A stretch of DNA of 64,000 bases from Collybia mongolica (Eukaryota > Basidiomycota > Agaricomycetes > Agaricales > Clitocybaceae). The notes under the pieces were generated by a model, which did not search any database, was not told the DNA's origin, and was given only the letters and a program-made list of their open reading frames with translations. Location: the NCBI GenBank assembly GCA_013420905.1, contig JAAXNY010000001.1, forward strand, positions 5,084,001 through 5,148,000, given 5' to 3'. Positions 10,968 through 23,789 of this stretch are shown here, piece after piece (within the stretch, counting starts at the first letter, position 1; each line of letters opens with the position of its first letter). A program made the translations under genes and the position numbers.

Positions 10968-13186
10968 TCAATGTACAGAGGTCGCTCGAATGGCCTTTTC
11001 TACCTCCTTCGATCTGGGTTTGAGAGAGCACTTAAATGGTAGGGGCATGCTTGAAAATAACACATCAATAACCTATTGTTAGACGTTGCTGAGAACTCGA
11101 CATACCAAACGAGTTCGGAAACATATTCATGCGAAGGCTCGATGACTTGACCGTTCTCATCAATAGGCTTGGTGATATCAAAAGCCGTGACTATAGAAGC
11201 GATCGTTATCCAGACGGCTGACAGGGCCATATAACGGCCGGGACATGCCCTAAGATATAGGGTACCCGTTGAGTGTGACTCTTCGGGCCGTAAGAAAGGA
11301 CTAACCGTCGCCCAAATCCAAACGTGGCGTGATCCGGATCTCTGACCGCGGGGTCAAGCTTCCCATCCTTCATGAACCTGTCAGAGTTAAACGTGAAGGG
11401 ATCTGGGTAGACAGATTCATTGTGGAGCATAGCCCTGGCGAGAAGTTGTATATGTAGATTGCCATCGCACGAACAGAAAGCGAGCCTCTACGTACCATGC
11501 ATTGGGAATCACAATGGAGCCCGCCGGAATGCGATAACCCTTATATTCGTCCTCAACACTGGCAAGATGTGGAATAGCTGGAAAAGGGATATCAAAGTCC
11601 ACACAACCCTGAGGAGTGTCCAGTTCTTACCGATAGGAACGACATCTCTCCACCTTAAAGTTTCTTTCACAATCGCGGTGATATAAGGTAGTGAGTGCTC
11701 GTCTTGGAAGTCGGGTAGTTGACCATAGCCAACGACCTTGTCAATTTCTTGTTGGGCCTTTTTCAAAACGTGGGGGTGCGTCATCAACCCAAGAACGCAT
11801 GATGTGATTGCCGATACAGTCTGTATTTCTGTCAGACTTCGTCAAAATAGCTTTTAAGAACGACGGACAGTATCTGAGGCGGCTAGTATGGGGAATTAGC
11901 ATGATTCTATGTGCAGTCTGTCAGGGACTGAACACACCTGAGTACATTGTCCCAGCAGTAGATCGGATGACTGATTCTTGGTACGCCAGATCACCATTAT
12001 CGTCCATCTTCTCCAAGCAGTGCGATGTGAATGATGGCATTCCACCCCCATCCAACTATGGAGGTTAGCCTGTTAGCCAAACGCGAGGGTGAAAGGAGGG
12101 CAAGATGGGAAGAAAATACATACAATTCTCTGCTTCGCAGCATTGAAAGGAACATCAACCATCGCTTGGGACAATTTCCGCCATTCCTTGGCCTTGCGCT
12201 TGTACCCAGCAAAAGGCATCCAGTCAGGCACGTACTTGAGAAATGGGAACCCATCAACAAGGAAAGTGCCTGGGACACCTGCAATAACAAGTGATTTGCT
12301 CGCACGTTCTGCACCCTCTATGTAAGGGTCATTCTCCGGAAGGACCTCGATGCCATATGCAATTGAAATGATAGTGCCACCTGCCATACTGCCGAACATG
12401 AATAAGCAAAAAAGGAGGACAACTCAAGATCGCACTGTCTGAGATGTTTCATAAGGCCACCATCGTCAGGATCGTCGAGAAGTCGTTGAGAGAGAGTATG
12501 TGTAGCTTTGAGCTCATGTGGACGGAAACGTGTAGCTGCACTGGGATGGAAATTTTGGTGCATCAATCGACGGTGGCGACGCCTGCAAGTTTCAGGTAGT
12601 TGATAACAGTACCAGATGGTAACGGCAGTGGTACCTACCAATGATCACCTATGTAAACCTATTAAGAAACAATACTCTTAAGAGGCGAGAAATGCGGTCA
12701 CCATATGGCATAAACCCGAAGTTGAAATCCCACCCCATCAACTCGTTAACCATTGGCAGTCTGGCCCTAAACGGAGACACAAGTCAAGCTTTTGTGAGGT
12801 GGTACGTTGGCAGTTCAGTGCACCTTCCAGAATAAAGTGAAGATCTCCTCTCCAAAAGTTCAGTGACGGCCTCAGAAGTGTCAAGAACGATAATGGAAGT
12901 TCCTGCAACATCAAGGTGTATGATGTCAGAATCTGGAAGGAAGGACATTTCAGTTCATTTATCAATAAAAAAAGCCAGAAAAACATATACCATGCTCTTT
13001 ACACCATTAGTGATATATTTCCCATTCGAGACTGGTGGGCATATCGAGAAGGTTACCAATCAAAGGGAGCTTTTTTGGCCCAGGAGGCAGAGGTAGGCCT
13101 AGCTTTGCCCGGCTCCTCATTTTGACATATAGATAGAGGAGGATCGAGAAAGAGGCAGCACTTGCGAAGAGGTCCCGTTTCGACAT
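10968..13186 (-). pseudogene. Cytochrome P450 copy 1, one in-frame stop in exon 1
   Basis: Minus-strand multi-exon P450 of the family that databases label O-methylsterigmatocystin-oxidoreductase-like. Visible parts: N-terminal anchor (about residues 4-22), hinge LPLPPGPKKLPLIGNLL, ExxR helix KETLRWRDV, PERF-like FNSDRFMKDGK, haem loop FGFGRR + CPGRYM, and C-terminal MPLPFKCSLKPRSKE. Paralogues in this window read YHKWCKE at the end of exon 1; here the lysine codon is TAA (13007-13009). No splice site bypasses it. The rest of the frame is open, so the lesion may be recent or polymorphic. Start at the ATG at 13186; stop at 10968. First of five tandem copies, closest to copies 5 and 6 (LLDMPT type). 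Confidence 0.75.
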
Positions 13187-14302
13187 GCCAAAGAAGCAAA
13201 GGAGAATATTGTCGCTTGTTCTACTCCAGCGCTGCGCAGGCTCTTAAGTTAAATGCCCAGTCGGCGCGCCATCTGATAGTCAACTGTTGACCCTAGACAC
13301 CGCTAGCCATATTTTCCAGAATCGATTCCAAACAAGGGTTGTAGCGCGCGCGGTTGTTCGGCTTCCCGAATCTCGAGGCACCCTTCGTGCACAGGGATTT
13401 TCGGGGAAAAGGTATAACTATTATGCCACTCAAAGCCTGAAAAGTTTGCATAGCTCGTGTACTTCACCGGCAAGCGTAGGTACGTAGCTAGAGATGGCCA
13501 CGAAGGTTAGCGGCCAATGTTCAGAGAAAACAATTGGAATACAAGAGTACAGGCCACGTACTACAGGTAGTTGAACTACATCGTTCCAACATAATTATCA
13601 CCCTACTTGCACCCTATCATGACGTTATGACAGATGAATTGATGGCGGGTCAGTGCTCTATGGGAATTTCTTCGATGGTCATGAGACGTGATATGTCGTG
13701 AGTCGTTGCAGAGGCAAATGGAGCAAGCAATGGTGGTAAATGGGATTCAGGCGACGGTCGTGTTCAGCCATGCCCACGGTTGAGTGGGATTGGTGAAAAT
13801 AGTGACTTGGCGTTTCCACGTGGCACGCGGGTCACAAAAAGGAATTGAGCGGATACGGACATCTCGGGCTTGGTGAACCCTTATGCATGAAAAATGGTGA
13901 AGTTCAATCTCTATCTCATTAGTTCAGTGACAATTTAGTTGAACGGATATGAAGTAGTCTAGTGGGTGAAAAGGTTATCAGGAGTTATCGCTACATCGAG
14001 AATCCTTTAAGTTTAACAGGGTTGCTCCGAGTTGATTGTGTTTGTCACAGTAGTGTCTAGAGCTATGCTACTTAGAGGGCCTCAGAAGGTATCAACTACA
14101 CAGAACCTATCACAAGGGAGCTCACTGAGACAGATGGAAGCGGAGAGTAACACGTTAAACGAGGATTCCAACGGTAGATGAACAGATATGGGACAATTGA
14201 AAAGAAACAAAACTCGTAGATCAGGCTGCCGCAACTGAAGACCAAAGATTTGAAGAAGAATGCGAACTGAATATGTGCATCACCAGATGGGATAGTATTG
14301 GT
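13187..14302. other. Intergenic spacer between P450 copies 1 and 2
   Basis: About 1.1 kb with no open frame longer than about 66 codons and no recognisable repeat. It holds the promoter region of copy 1 and the 3' flank of copy 2. Confidence 0.5.
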
Positions 14303-16510
14303 TCACATGATGCGTTCGCTGAGTATCATACACCTCTCAATCTCCTTTGACCTTGGTTTGATCGAGCATTTGAAAGGAAGAGGCATGCTAAAATGAAGGT
14401 GTTAGCAAAATGGAACACTATGTTGTGGCGTCACATACTAGACCAATTCCTGCAGGTATTCATGAGTTGGCTCAATGACATCTCCATTCTCATCTACAGC
14501 TCTGCTGATGTCAAAAGCTGTGATTATCGAAGCCACCGCAATCCAAATCGAAGACACTGCCATGTTTTGCCCAGGGCATTGCCTAAGCATGAGCAAGTAT
14601 CACTAAAGTCTGTAGTTTTGAGGGAGGCACAGGAGCTATGTACCTTCTTCCGAACCCAAATGATGCATGCCCAGGATCCTTTACCTCGGGGTTTATTTTA
14701 CCATCCTTCATGAATCGATCCGGATTAAATTCGAAGGGCTCCGGGTAGATAGTCTCGTCGTGAAGCATGGCCCTGGAGTAAAAACAAGAATAAGTCAACG
14801 AGGATGTCTTCCGCCAGGAAGGTGTGCTTCGCACTTACCATGCATTAGGCATCACAATTGATCCGGCCGGGATCCGGTATCCTTTATACACATCCTCGAT
14901 GGCCGTGTAATGCGGAAAAGCTACAGCAACACTCATCAGAAACATTGGGCCTACTCTCAGAGTACAATGCTTTACCCAATGGCACAGCGTCTCTCCATCT
15001 GAACGCTTCTTTCACAACAGCTGTTACATACGGCAAAGAATCCTGGTCGTCAAATCCAGGTAGCTGTCCTATGCCAAGGACTGAATCCACTTCCCGCTGG
15101 GCCTTCTTCAATGCATCAGGATTGGTCAGTAACCCAAGGATGCAAGACCCTATGATTGCCACTGTCTAAGAGGCACAGTTTTAGCCTTCGTCTGGCTCAT
15201 TCGGATAAGATAACCTACAGTATCTGCGCCAGCTTTAGCACAAAGTCAGTGGTATTTCCGGCGAAGAAGAGAAGAACGACTTGCCTAAATACAGAGTCCC
15301 AGCTGTATCCCGGATGATTGATTCGTCAAAGGTCGGATCTGCACTTGTCTTAGATTCCTCTAAGAAATAAGAAACGAAAGATGGAGCTGCATTTCCATTC
15401 TCCTATAACGTGGGGGTCAAAGAGGGCCTGATAACATACCACTAGATGATAAGCTTACATTATTCCGTTTGGCGGCCTCGAACGGCATGTCGGCCGCCAT
15501 CAAGGCGATTTTTCTCCACTCCTTTGCTTTGCGTTTGAATCCCGCAAAAGGCATCCACTCAGGTACATACTTAAGCACCGGAAAGGCATCTACAAGGAAT
15601 GCACCCGGCACTGCTGCTTGTGCTAGAGTCTCAACCCCTTGCTCAGCGACCGAAACGTATGGGTCGTCCTTAGGCAAAACATTAATTCCATATGCTATCG
15701 CCATAATTGTCTCCCCTGTCATACTAGATTCACTCAGACTATAGCGAGGGAGCATTGAGGCTGACCACCACTCACTGTTTTAGCTGACCCATTATATCAT
15801 CCGGGTCATCAAGGAGGCGACGCAACAATCCCTGCGTGGATTTCAGCTCTTGGGGGCGGTATCTCTCAGTAGCATCAGCGGAAAGGGCTGTATGCATTAA
15901 TCTACGACATTTACGCCTGAAGAGTGATGGTGAGTTGCTGCCATAACACCATCTCTCAGGATACACACCAGCGTTCACCTGCATAGAAGATCAATTAGGT
16001 ATACAATCATATGATTTGGATAAGGTACATACCGTATGGCATGAGACCGACGTTATAATCATGCCCCATAAGCTCGCCCGCCATCGGCATTCTTGGCCTT
16101 GAAGGATATCAACAAACCGCCATGAAAAGGTGAGATTCTACATGCCGGCCAGAGTACGTGTACGATCTCTTTTCAAGAAGCTCAGTTGCTGCTTCGGCAT
16201 TATCTAGAACTACGATTGAAACTCCGGCTACATTCAAATGAATAATATCCGTATCTGTTAAGACCAGATTTAAGGACCACGTATCACTCTAGAGAACCCT
16301 GGAAAGTGACTCACCTAGCTCCTTGCACCACATGTGGTACTGAATCCATGGACGACTCAACGGTACGTTAAGCAGATTTCCAATCAGGGGCAGTTTCCTG
16401 GGGCCTGGAGGGAGGGGTAGATGGCGACGTGAACTCCCATAGCGTCTGATGTAGAGGTAGGTGATGAGTGAGAAACAGGCGAGAATTGGCAAAAGGCCGA
16501 TTTGGATCAT
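14303..16510 (-). CDS. Cytochrome P450 copy 2 (apparently intact)
   Basis: Membrane-anchored haem monooxygenase assembled from about 13 minus-strand exons, roughly 510 residues, the normal P450 length. It starts MIQIGLLPILACFS (ER anchor), then LPLPPGPRKLPLIGNLL, RRKCRRLMHTALS, GETIMAIAYG, the I-helix GADT, ExxR helix KEAFRWRDAVP, FNPDRFMKDGK, haem loop FGFGRRQCPGQNM with the cysteine ligand, and C-terminal MPLPFKCSIKPRSKE. Two introns appear to use GC instead of GT donors (CG|GCATGT near 16130 and TAG|GCAAGT near 15285). I found no stop or frameshift. It belongs with copies 3 and 4 (LLNVP type). The reaction is probably oxygenation of a lipophilic substrate that cannot be predicted. A TATATATA box lies about 50 bp upstream. 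Confidence 0.82.
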
Positions 16511-16558
16511 GGCCACGATTCACCCAAATGTTGATACGAGGAACAAAACAGCGTTGAC

Positions 16559-16564
16559 TATATA
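16559..16564 (-). promoter_or_regulatory. TATA box of P450 copy 2
   Basis: TATATA run 49-54 bp before the ATG at 16510. The other well-preserved copies have a similar motif at a similar distance. Confidence 0.5.
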
Positions 16565-18165
16565 TACGTCACAGAGTCGAGAGAGCTGACAAATCGGCTT
16601 CGTAGTGATTGCACGTACTAGTTGACAGGCAGCAAGGTTCCTCTTTGATCGGCGAAGTCGCATTTTTTGGTGGGGGCGGTTTGGGCTGTGAGCATAACAT
16701 TGGGCTCTGGATCAGTGTGCTTATGACTGACCCGACAAGGTCAGACGACCATTTTATCGCGAACCTGTGAGGTCAAAACCTTGGTTTGTTCCTTCGAGAG
16801 TAATGGTATATGTTGTGTCAATACCTCGGGCTTCGACAGCACAACAGTGAGAGATATCCTGGATGTCGAGGGGGTGGGAAATCCGGGGATTATAATCATT
16901 TTACGGGAGCAGCAAAGTTATACACTGTGGAGACTGAAAATTTCAGTTGATTTTTATGTCAGTGTTGAGGGAGATGATCAGTGCTTACCTGGAAGAATCG
17001 CCTGAGGACTCTAATATTGGTGAGATATTCACAATTCAAGCAAAACTATTGTAATTCACCTCACCTGGATACCTTTTATATGCCTATCTGTATGGTGCGG
17101 TGAATTTATATGCATTATCATGATCGTGTGTGTTGCCGACCTTGTCGTGCTTGCGCCTGTTATCTCAAATTCCTGTCGACACATTTGCGCCTTGAACCTT
17201 GATATACCCTTGGACGCCGGTGTGCTAACCTAGCTGAACGGCTTCTCGTCCGTTTTCCAGAACTATTGGCCAAAATTCACGTGGAATGGTATTGTTATGA
17301 TTACGCGTGCGCATGCGTTCCATGCATCCTGTTCTGTGGAACGATGGCGACGTTCAAACCACATCCCACGCGCGTCGGATATTGCCGGTAGATACTTTCC
17401 AACATTGGCACGACTCTCAAGCTGTTCGAATTCCTTACACCAAGCTCGCACTGTGCACTAGCAAATGTGGATGAAGGGTGGTTAAGTACATAGGCTGAGA
17501 TGCACCAGCCGAACCATCAGTCCACCTAACCCGATACCAATGGACAACCCCCAACAAAAACCCTAATCCCCATTTGGCCTGACTTGAAGAAGACTCGCAA
17601 CCCCCCGACGGTGGTCACCCGCTACGCCGTTCAAGTACCCCTAGGAGTTGAATTTGACCTATAAAAATGAGACTGGCTAGGAAGAACAGGTGCGAACAGG
17701 TTGGAAACCGTCGCGGCAAGCCCATCTCAAACCAGAAGCTACCGAGTACGACACGGCATACTGTTCAAGTACCACCAGCATGGAACTTTCCCGTTTCTGA
17801 ATGACAAGATAGTTTGCGGGCGATGAGCTTGGCGAGGCGAGGTAACCCTGAATTTAAAGTGCCCAGCAGTGGAAAACGTGCAGCGTATCAGAGAATACTC
17901 GCGCGACTACTAACGCCGGATTCACTAGAGCGGGAGCGGGATGACAATGAGATATAACACTGCCGACTAATGCGTCGAAGGTCTTCAACCCCAGACGTCA
18001 ACCAGATTCAGGCAGAGATGATGTCACATCTACCACTGGGGAGCTATACGAGTACCAGTGCATTGATAGCGATATCCTATCTTGTACAATTCCGGAGTAG
18101 AATAGTCTCGCGCCTCTGAAATGCGGAATAGTGAGACGCTACAGACGAGTTATTATTACATAGCG
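16565..18165. other. Intergenic spacer between P450 copies 2 and 3
   Basis: About 1.6 kb without a supported gene. A minus-strand frame at 17263-17451 contains AWCKEF, which recalls the P450 exon-1 motif KWCKEL, but nothing around it matches. No TIR or poly-A repeat seen. Confidence 0.5.
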
Positions 18166-20306
18166 TCAAGATCGAATGAGCCTCTCAATTTCCTCGGATC
18201 GTGGTTTGAGCGAGTATTTGAATGGAAGAGGCATACTTTAAATATATCGTCAGTACACTAAAGGCGCGGGCTACAGTGTCCACATACCAGATCATATCCT
18301 GTAAATATTCATGAGACGGTTCAATAGTATTTCCTTGCTCGTCTACGGCTTTAGAGATATCAAAGGCTGCCATGATGGAAGCCACAGTAATCCAAACCGA
18401 AGAAAGACCCATGTTACGCCCAGGGCATTCCCTGGCAAAAAAGGCTGTGGGTGGGCTCATATGTGAGACGGAAAGATAGAGAATTTCATACCTTCTTCCA
18501 AACCCAGATGCTGCATGTCCGGGATCTCTGACTTCGGGATTTAATTTCTCATCTTTGATGAACCGGTCCGGGTTAAACTCAAAGGGCTCGGGGTACACAG
18601 TCTCGTCATGAAGCATGGCCCTTAAGAGATATGATATCTGATCAGAAAAAATAACTTGAAGGGGCACTCATCTTACTCACCATGAGTTAGGCACAACAAT
18701 CGAGCCCGCTGGTATTCGGTATCCATTATATACGTCCTCGACGGCAGTATAATGCGGAATAGCTGGGAGAAGGGCGTTGAGAATGTTTACGCAAGTTTTG
18801 AAGTACGAACAACTTTACCAATAGGTGCAACATCTCTCCATCTAAAGGCTTCTCTAACAACAGCCATTACATAGGGCAATGCATCCTGATCACCAAATTC
18901 AGGGAGTGCGCCAACTCCCAGGACGGAGTCCATCTCCTGCTGAGCCTTCTTCAATGCGCCAGGGTTCGTTAGTAAACCAAGGATGCAGGACCATATTATT
19001 GCTACTGTCTACAGCCGCACCATAGTATCAGTCTCAATTTGGATTCACCACCCACCCCGAAGAACTTACGGTATCTGCACCGGCTACAATACACTGTCAT
19101 TGACAAGTCCATCTGAAGATAGATACTATGACTCGCCTAAATACATGGTCCCAGCTGTATCCCTGATGATAGATTCTTCGAAGGCTGGGTCATCTTTTGC
19201 CCTTGATTTCTCTAGACAATAAGAAACAAATGACGGGACTGCACTTCCATCCTCCTGGAGTTAGAGTCAGACACAGTGCAGGATACGTCCCAATTTTCAC
19301 GTATTAGACGTACGATCATACGTTGGGTAGTCTCGAACGGCATAGTTGACGCCATCAACGCCAACTTCTTCCACTCTTTGGCCTTTCGCTTGAATCCAGC
19401 AAAGGGCATCCAGTAAGGTATATACTTGAGTGCCGGAATGGTATCGACAAGGAAGGCACCTGGCACTGCTACTGTCGCGATAGCCTTGTTTCCATTTTCA
19501 GCTACAGAGACGTATGGATCGTCATGGCGTTTAATCTCAATCCCATATGCAATGGACATGATCGTTTCCGCTGCCATGCTACATTGTTCAAAACTACAGC
19601 CAGACAATAGAAAATTAAGTGCCACGTACTGCTTTATGTGTTCCATGAAATTTTCGGGCTCCTCAAGTAAGCGAAGAAGTAGGTTCTGCGTCGCTTTTAG
19701 CTATTGAGGGTGGTGCCTCTGCGCATCGTCAGGAGGAAAGGCTACGTGCATCAGTCTACGACATTTACGCCTGAATTGTAATCTTGAACACCAGAGAACA
19801 CGATACTTCTTTTGACACGTACCATCGTTCACCTAGGTACGCCAGCCATTAACATCTGTATCGTTAAAGGCAGTGGCATTATTACCATATTGCATAAATC
19901 CGACATTGAAATCATATCCCATAAGTTCACCTAGCATAGGCAATCGTGGTCTTACAATCAAGTCAGCAACCGAATCCAAAAAGTCTTTGACCCTTAATCA
20001 CCTGCCTGAGTATATGTGAGATCGTTTCTCAAGTAGTTCTTTTGCTGCTTCAGCATTATCCAAAACCACGATTGACGTTCCGGCGACGCTCAAGTGAATT
20101 ATATCCGTGTCTATAAAATAAAACTTAAGGCTCACATCCCGAGTAAAGAGACTTGACGACCTACTTAATTCCTTGCACCACTTGTGATATGTGATCCATG
20201 CAAGACTCGTCGGTACATTTAACAAGTTTCCAAGCAATGGTAACTTCTTCGGTCCTGGAGGAAGAGGCAAATATCGAGAAGAACTCTTCGAGCCTAAAAA
20301 TCTCAA
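18166..20306 (-). pseudogene. Cytochrome P450 copy 3, degenerate
   Basis: All P450 landmarks after the anchor are present: LPLPPGPKKLPLLGNLL, AGTSIVVLDNAEAAKEL, RRKCRRLMHVAF, ETIMSIAYG, PWMPFAG-type segment, ExxR helix KEAFRW-like VREAFRWRDV, FNPDRFIKDEK and CPGRNM. Three lesions: the hydrophobic N-terminal anchor is missing (an in-frame TGA lies just upstream of the hinge, and no nearby frame supplies it); a TAG replaces the expected Glu codon in HPQ-ELKATQ (19701-19703); and the conserved Phe that opens the haem loop is Ser (ASGFGRR). Very likely inactive. Sister to copies 2 and 4. Confidence 0.78.
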
Positions 20307-21169
20307 CCATCAGTTGGGATCGCCATGATATGAAGACACCCGGCTATCACCGAGATCATGAATGGTGTACAAGTTTGGCAAGTGTTGATAGAATGAGCTC
20401 GAAATTTTACATAGAGCTGGTTTATACGTTGTCCATTGCTTGCAGTGTTAACAAAGTCCCGGTCTAGGGTGTCGTCAGAAAGCGTTATTCGTGCATGTAG
20501 ACTTCAAGCTGAGCGGCCAAGATTAAATCATATATCGAACTATTCCCGGACGGGCCCTTCGGGCCAAAGAAACTACCGGTATGTGATCGAAAAGCAACAT
20601 GATGGTCATAGGCATCTCGGGTGCAATTGTCTGGACGAAGAGCGGTTGCGCTCGGGACATCTTTAAAACATTCCAGAACTTATAAAAAACCAGGACGACC
20701 TACTCATTGTATTGATCAACACAATGTCTTTGCACCAAATGGGAGAAAGGGTACGCTGTACAGGATTCGGCCTCGGTATGGAGGAGGTGATGGGGGAATT
20801 TCACTGTTCAGCGAACGTTGGAGGTCATTCGAGTCCCCAAATTCGTGGGGTTTATCATAAACTGCCGCTGGCTTGGCGTTCCACCTAATTTACAGGATTA
20901 GCCATCTACCTTTGAAATGCGGGGAATAACGAGGAATATATGCAGGTTCAACATGTGGCATATCTAGTTGATTGGCACCCTTATACCATTCAAGATCCAA
21001 CACATGCGAAACGCCTGTGATTGATGGACGTGGCCCATCAGAGAGCTCAAACGGAAAGGTCATACTAAAATGGATCTCGCCAGTAGATGCCTCGCGCGTG
21101 GACAAGTACAATCTGGATGTTCACGATTGACTGACCAAAAGTTACAAGCTCTTGGCAAGGCCCCACGTA
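20307..21169. other. Spacer between P450 copies 3 and 4, with an unrecognised open frame
   Basis: About 860 bp. A minus-strand frame at 20890-21111 (73 codons, ...GEIHFSMTFPFELSDG..., ...PAYIPRYSPHF...) has a coding-like composition and could be the last exon of a lost gene. I recognise no family. The rest shows nothing. Confidence 0.35.
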
Positions 21170-23331
21170 TCAATATCGAAGCAGCTTCTCAATTTCTTCC
21201 AACCCCGGTTTGATCGAGCATTTGAACGGGAGGGGTAGGCTTTGAATAGCTATAATTAGCACGATACGGTGAGGGCTGAGAATCTACGCACTAGGCCAAG
21301 TCAGTCTGGTATTCATGGGTTGGCTCGATGACGTTCCCATTCTCATCCACTGCTTTGGTGATATTGAAGGCCGCCATCATCGAGGCCAAGGCAATCCAGG
21401 CTGTTGATAATGCGAGGTTGCGCCCAGGACACTCTCTATCGTGGAATAATATCGTTCAATCACATACACCGGATGGCAAAGCAGGAATATCTTACCTTCT
21501 TCCAAACCCAAATGCCGCATGCTTGGGATCCTTGACTTCGGGATCTAATTTTCTGTCTTTGAGAAACCGGTCTGGGTTGAACTCGAAAGGTTCTGGATAT
21601 ATAGTTTCATCATGAAGCATGGCCCTTAAAGAAAAAGAAATCAGCTAAGATGTCTTTAAGCTATAGAAACTAACTACACCCATACATACCACGAATTAGC
21701 CAGTACGATCGAGCCTTTGGGGATTCGGAATCCGTTGTACTCATCTTCGACGGCTGCGCAATGTGGAAAACCTGAAAAGATACTCATTATGAATATTATC
21801 GTTAAGCCCGGAGGACATCTTACCAAGCGGCGTTACGTCTCTCCATCGAAATGCTTCTCTGACAACAGCCGTCACATAGGGCAATGAATTCTGATTATCA
21901 AAGCCAGGTAACTGCCCAATTCCAAGGACTGAATCCATTTCCTGCTGAGCTTTCTTCAGCGCATCGGGGTTCGTTAGTAACCCTAGGATGCAAGATCCTA
22001 GAGCTGCTACAATCTGGTTTACATAATTTCGACGTTAGCTTGATGGGACCAAAGAATCGGCTCGAACGGCTTACAGTGTCCACGCCGCCTATAAATGCGT
22101 CAATAGTGCACCTATCCAAAATCGCAGTTATGACTTACCTAGATACAGGCCTCAGACCGCGTTCCTGATGCTCGATTCTTCGAAGGCTGGGTTTTGAGTT
22201 CCCCACGACTTCTCCAAACAGTATGAAGTAAAGGACGGAATCACGTTTCCACTTTCCTACGACAGTCAAATCCAGTGTACCAGTAATATGCGTTAACTTC
22301 TTACAATGCTGCATTTGGTGGCTTCGAACGGCATGCCTGACATCATCGACGCAATTTTTATCCATTCCTTCGCCTTGCGCTTGAAGCTGGCAAAAGGCAT
22401 CCAGTCAGGCACGTACTTGAGTACTGGAAGGGCATCTACGAGGAATGCGCCTGGCACCGCCCCTATCGTTAGAGACTCGGTTGCTCGATCAGCAATAGAG
22501 ATACGAGGTAGTCCTTTGGTAAAACCTCGATCCCATATGTGATCAACATAGTCGTTTCGCCGGTCATGCTAGATGGGCTCAGACTGCAGCGCGGAAGGTC
22601 AGCATGATTCATCATGCACTGTCTGAAATGACCCATGAGGTCGTCCGGGTCTTCAAGGAGGCGACGAAGCAATTCATGGGCAGCTTTTAGTTGTTGAGGG
22701 CGGTATTTCTTCGTATGTTCAAGGGAGTGGGCTGTGTGTATCAACCTACGACACCGACGCCTGAAATGCACAAATGAACCTCGGTTGGCATGCAAAATTT
22801 TGTGATACATACCAGCTTTCGCCTACATGGACAACCCATTGAGTATCCAGCCGTTAGCTAAAACGGATACAATACTTACCGTACGGCATGAGTCCGATTA
22901 GAACTCCATCCCATAAGTTCACTCAACATCGGCATTCTCGGCCTTACAGTGACGTTAGCAAAGATTCGGCAACACTAAAACTGCATATACCTGCTAGAGT
23001 AAGTTTGAGATCTTTTCTCAAGAAGTTCAGTCGCTGCTTCAGCAGTGTCCAAAACCACAATTGGAGTTCCGGAGATATTCAGATGGATGATATCCGTCTC
23101 TATCAGATGATATCAGACAGACTTTTCAATCAGTTCACGTAGTTCTTTAGACCATTTGTGATATGTAACCCATGCGATCGTCGGTACATTGAGCAAGTTT
23201 CCGATTAACGGCAACTTCTTGGGGCCTGGTGGGAGCGGTAAACATCGATGTGAATTCTTGGAGCCTCTGGCATAGATGTAGGCGACGAGCGAGAAACAGG
23301 TAAGGGCTAACGATAGGCTGACTTGGGGCAT
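21170..23331 (-). pseudogene. Cytochrome P450 copy 4, degenerate
   Basis: Starts MPQVSLSLALTCFS with a good anchor and LPLPPGPKKLPLIGNLL, and keeps ExxR (VREAFRWRDV), FNPDRFLKDRK, FGFGRR, CPGRNL and LPLPFKCSIKPG. Breaks relative to its paralogues: a 2-base loss near 22895-22900 in the exon that should read ...GLMPYG; a frame change near 22500-22515 after LPKD; and a TGA at 22152-22154 where paralogues read IRDTAGTLYL. The upstream TATATATA promoter motif is still present. Probably a recently inactivated copy. Confidence 0.78.
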
Positions 23332-23365
23332 AATGTTTTTCGTCTATGGAGAAGCAACGTCGCGG

Positions 23366-23373
23366 TATATATA
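23366..23373 (-). promoter_or_regulatory. TATA box of P450 copy 4
   Basis: TATATATA on the minus strand, 35-42 bp before the ATG at 23331; matches the position of the TATA motifs of copies 2, 5 and 6. Confidence 0.45.
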
Positions 23374-23789
23374 CGTTCAAACGTGGATACACCCCATATC
23401 AAGGGGTCTGTTAGTCAGAGTCATTAGGCATCGTAGATTACGTGCAGTACGCAGAAAATACGACCGTGTTGCCTTTTGCATAGCAAATTTGAGTGGACTA
23501 AAAATGCAGGTAAGTTTGAAGTTATGCAATTGTGAACTCTGTGGCAACGCCTCTAAAATATCCTGGCATTCCCAGGTTATCGATGCGCCGTCAGATATGG
23601 GGGTGAGAAATTGATCTCGCCTCGATTCTCCGCTGTCTGGCCCTTGCTTCCACGAAGCAATGTCCATATATGATTGGATATCATTCGTGTCATCGATAGT
23701 ACTACCACCACCAAATCCTATCCCGGTTTCCCTACGCAGGACTGAGACGTGGGTATTTCCAGCGAGGCGAATTCAACGCTCCACTCATA

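Noticed and set aside
17263..17451. Minus-strand frame with AWCKEF resembling the P450 exon-1 motif
   Set aside because: No hinge, anchor or following exon of a P450 nearby; a chance match.
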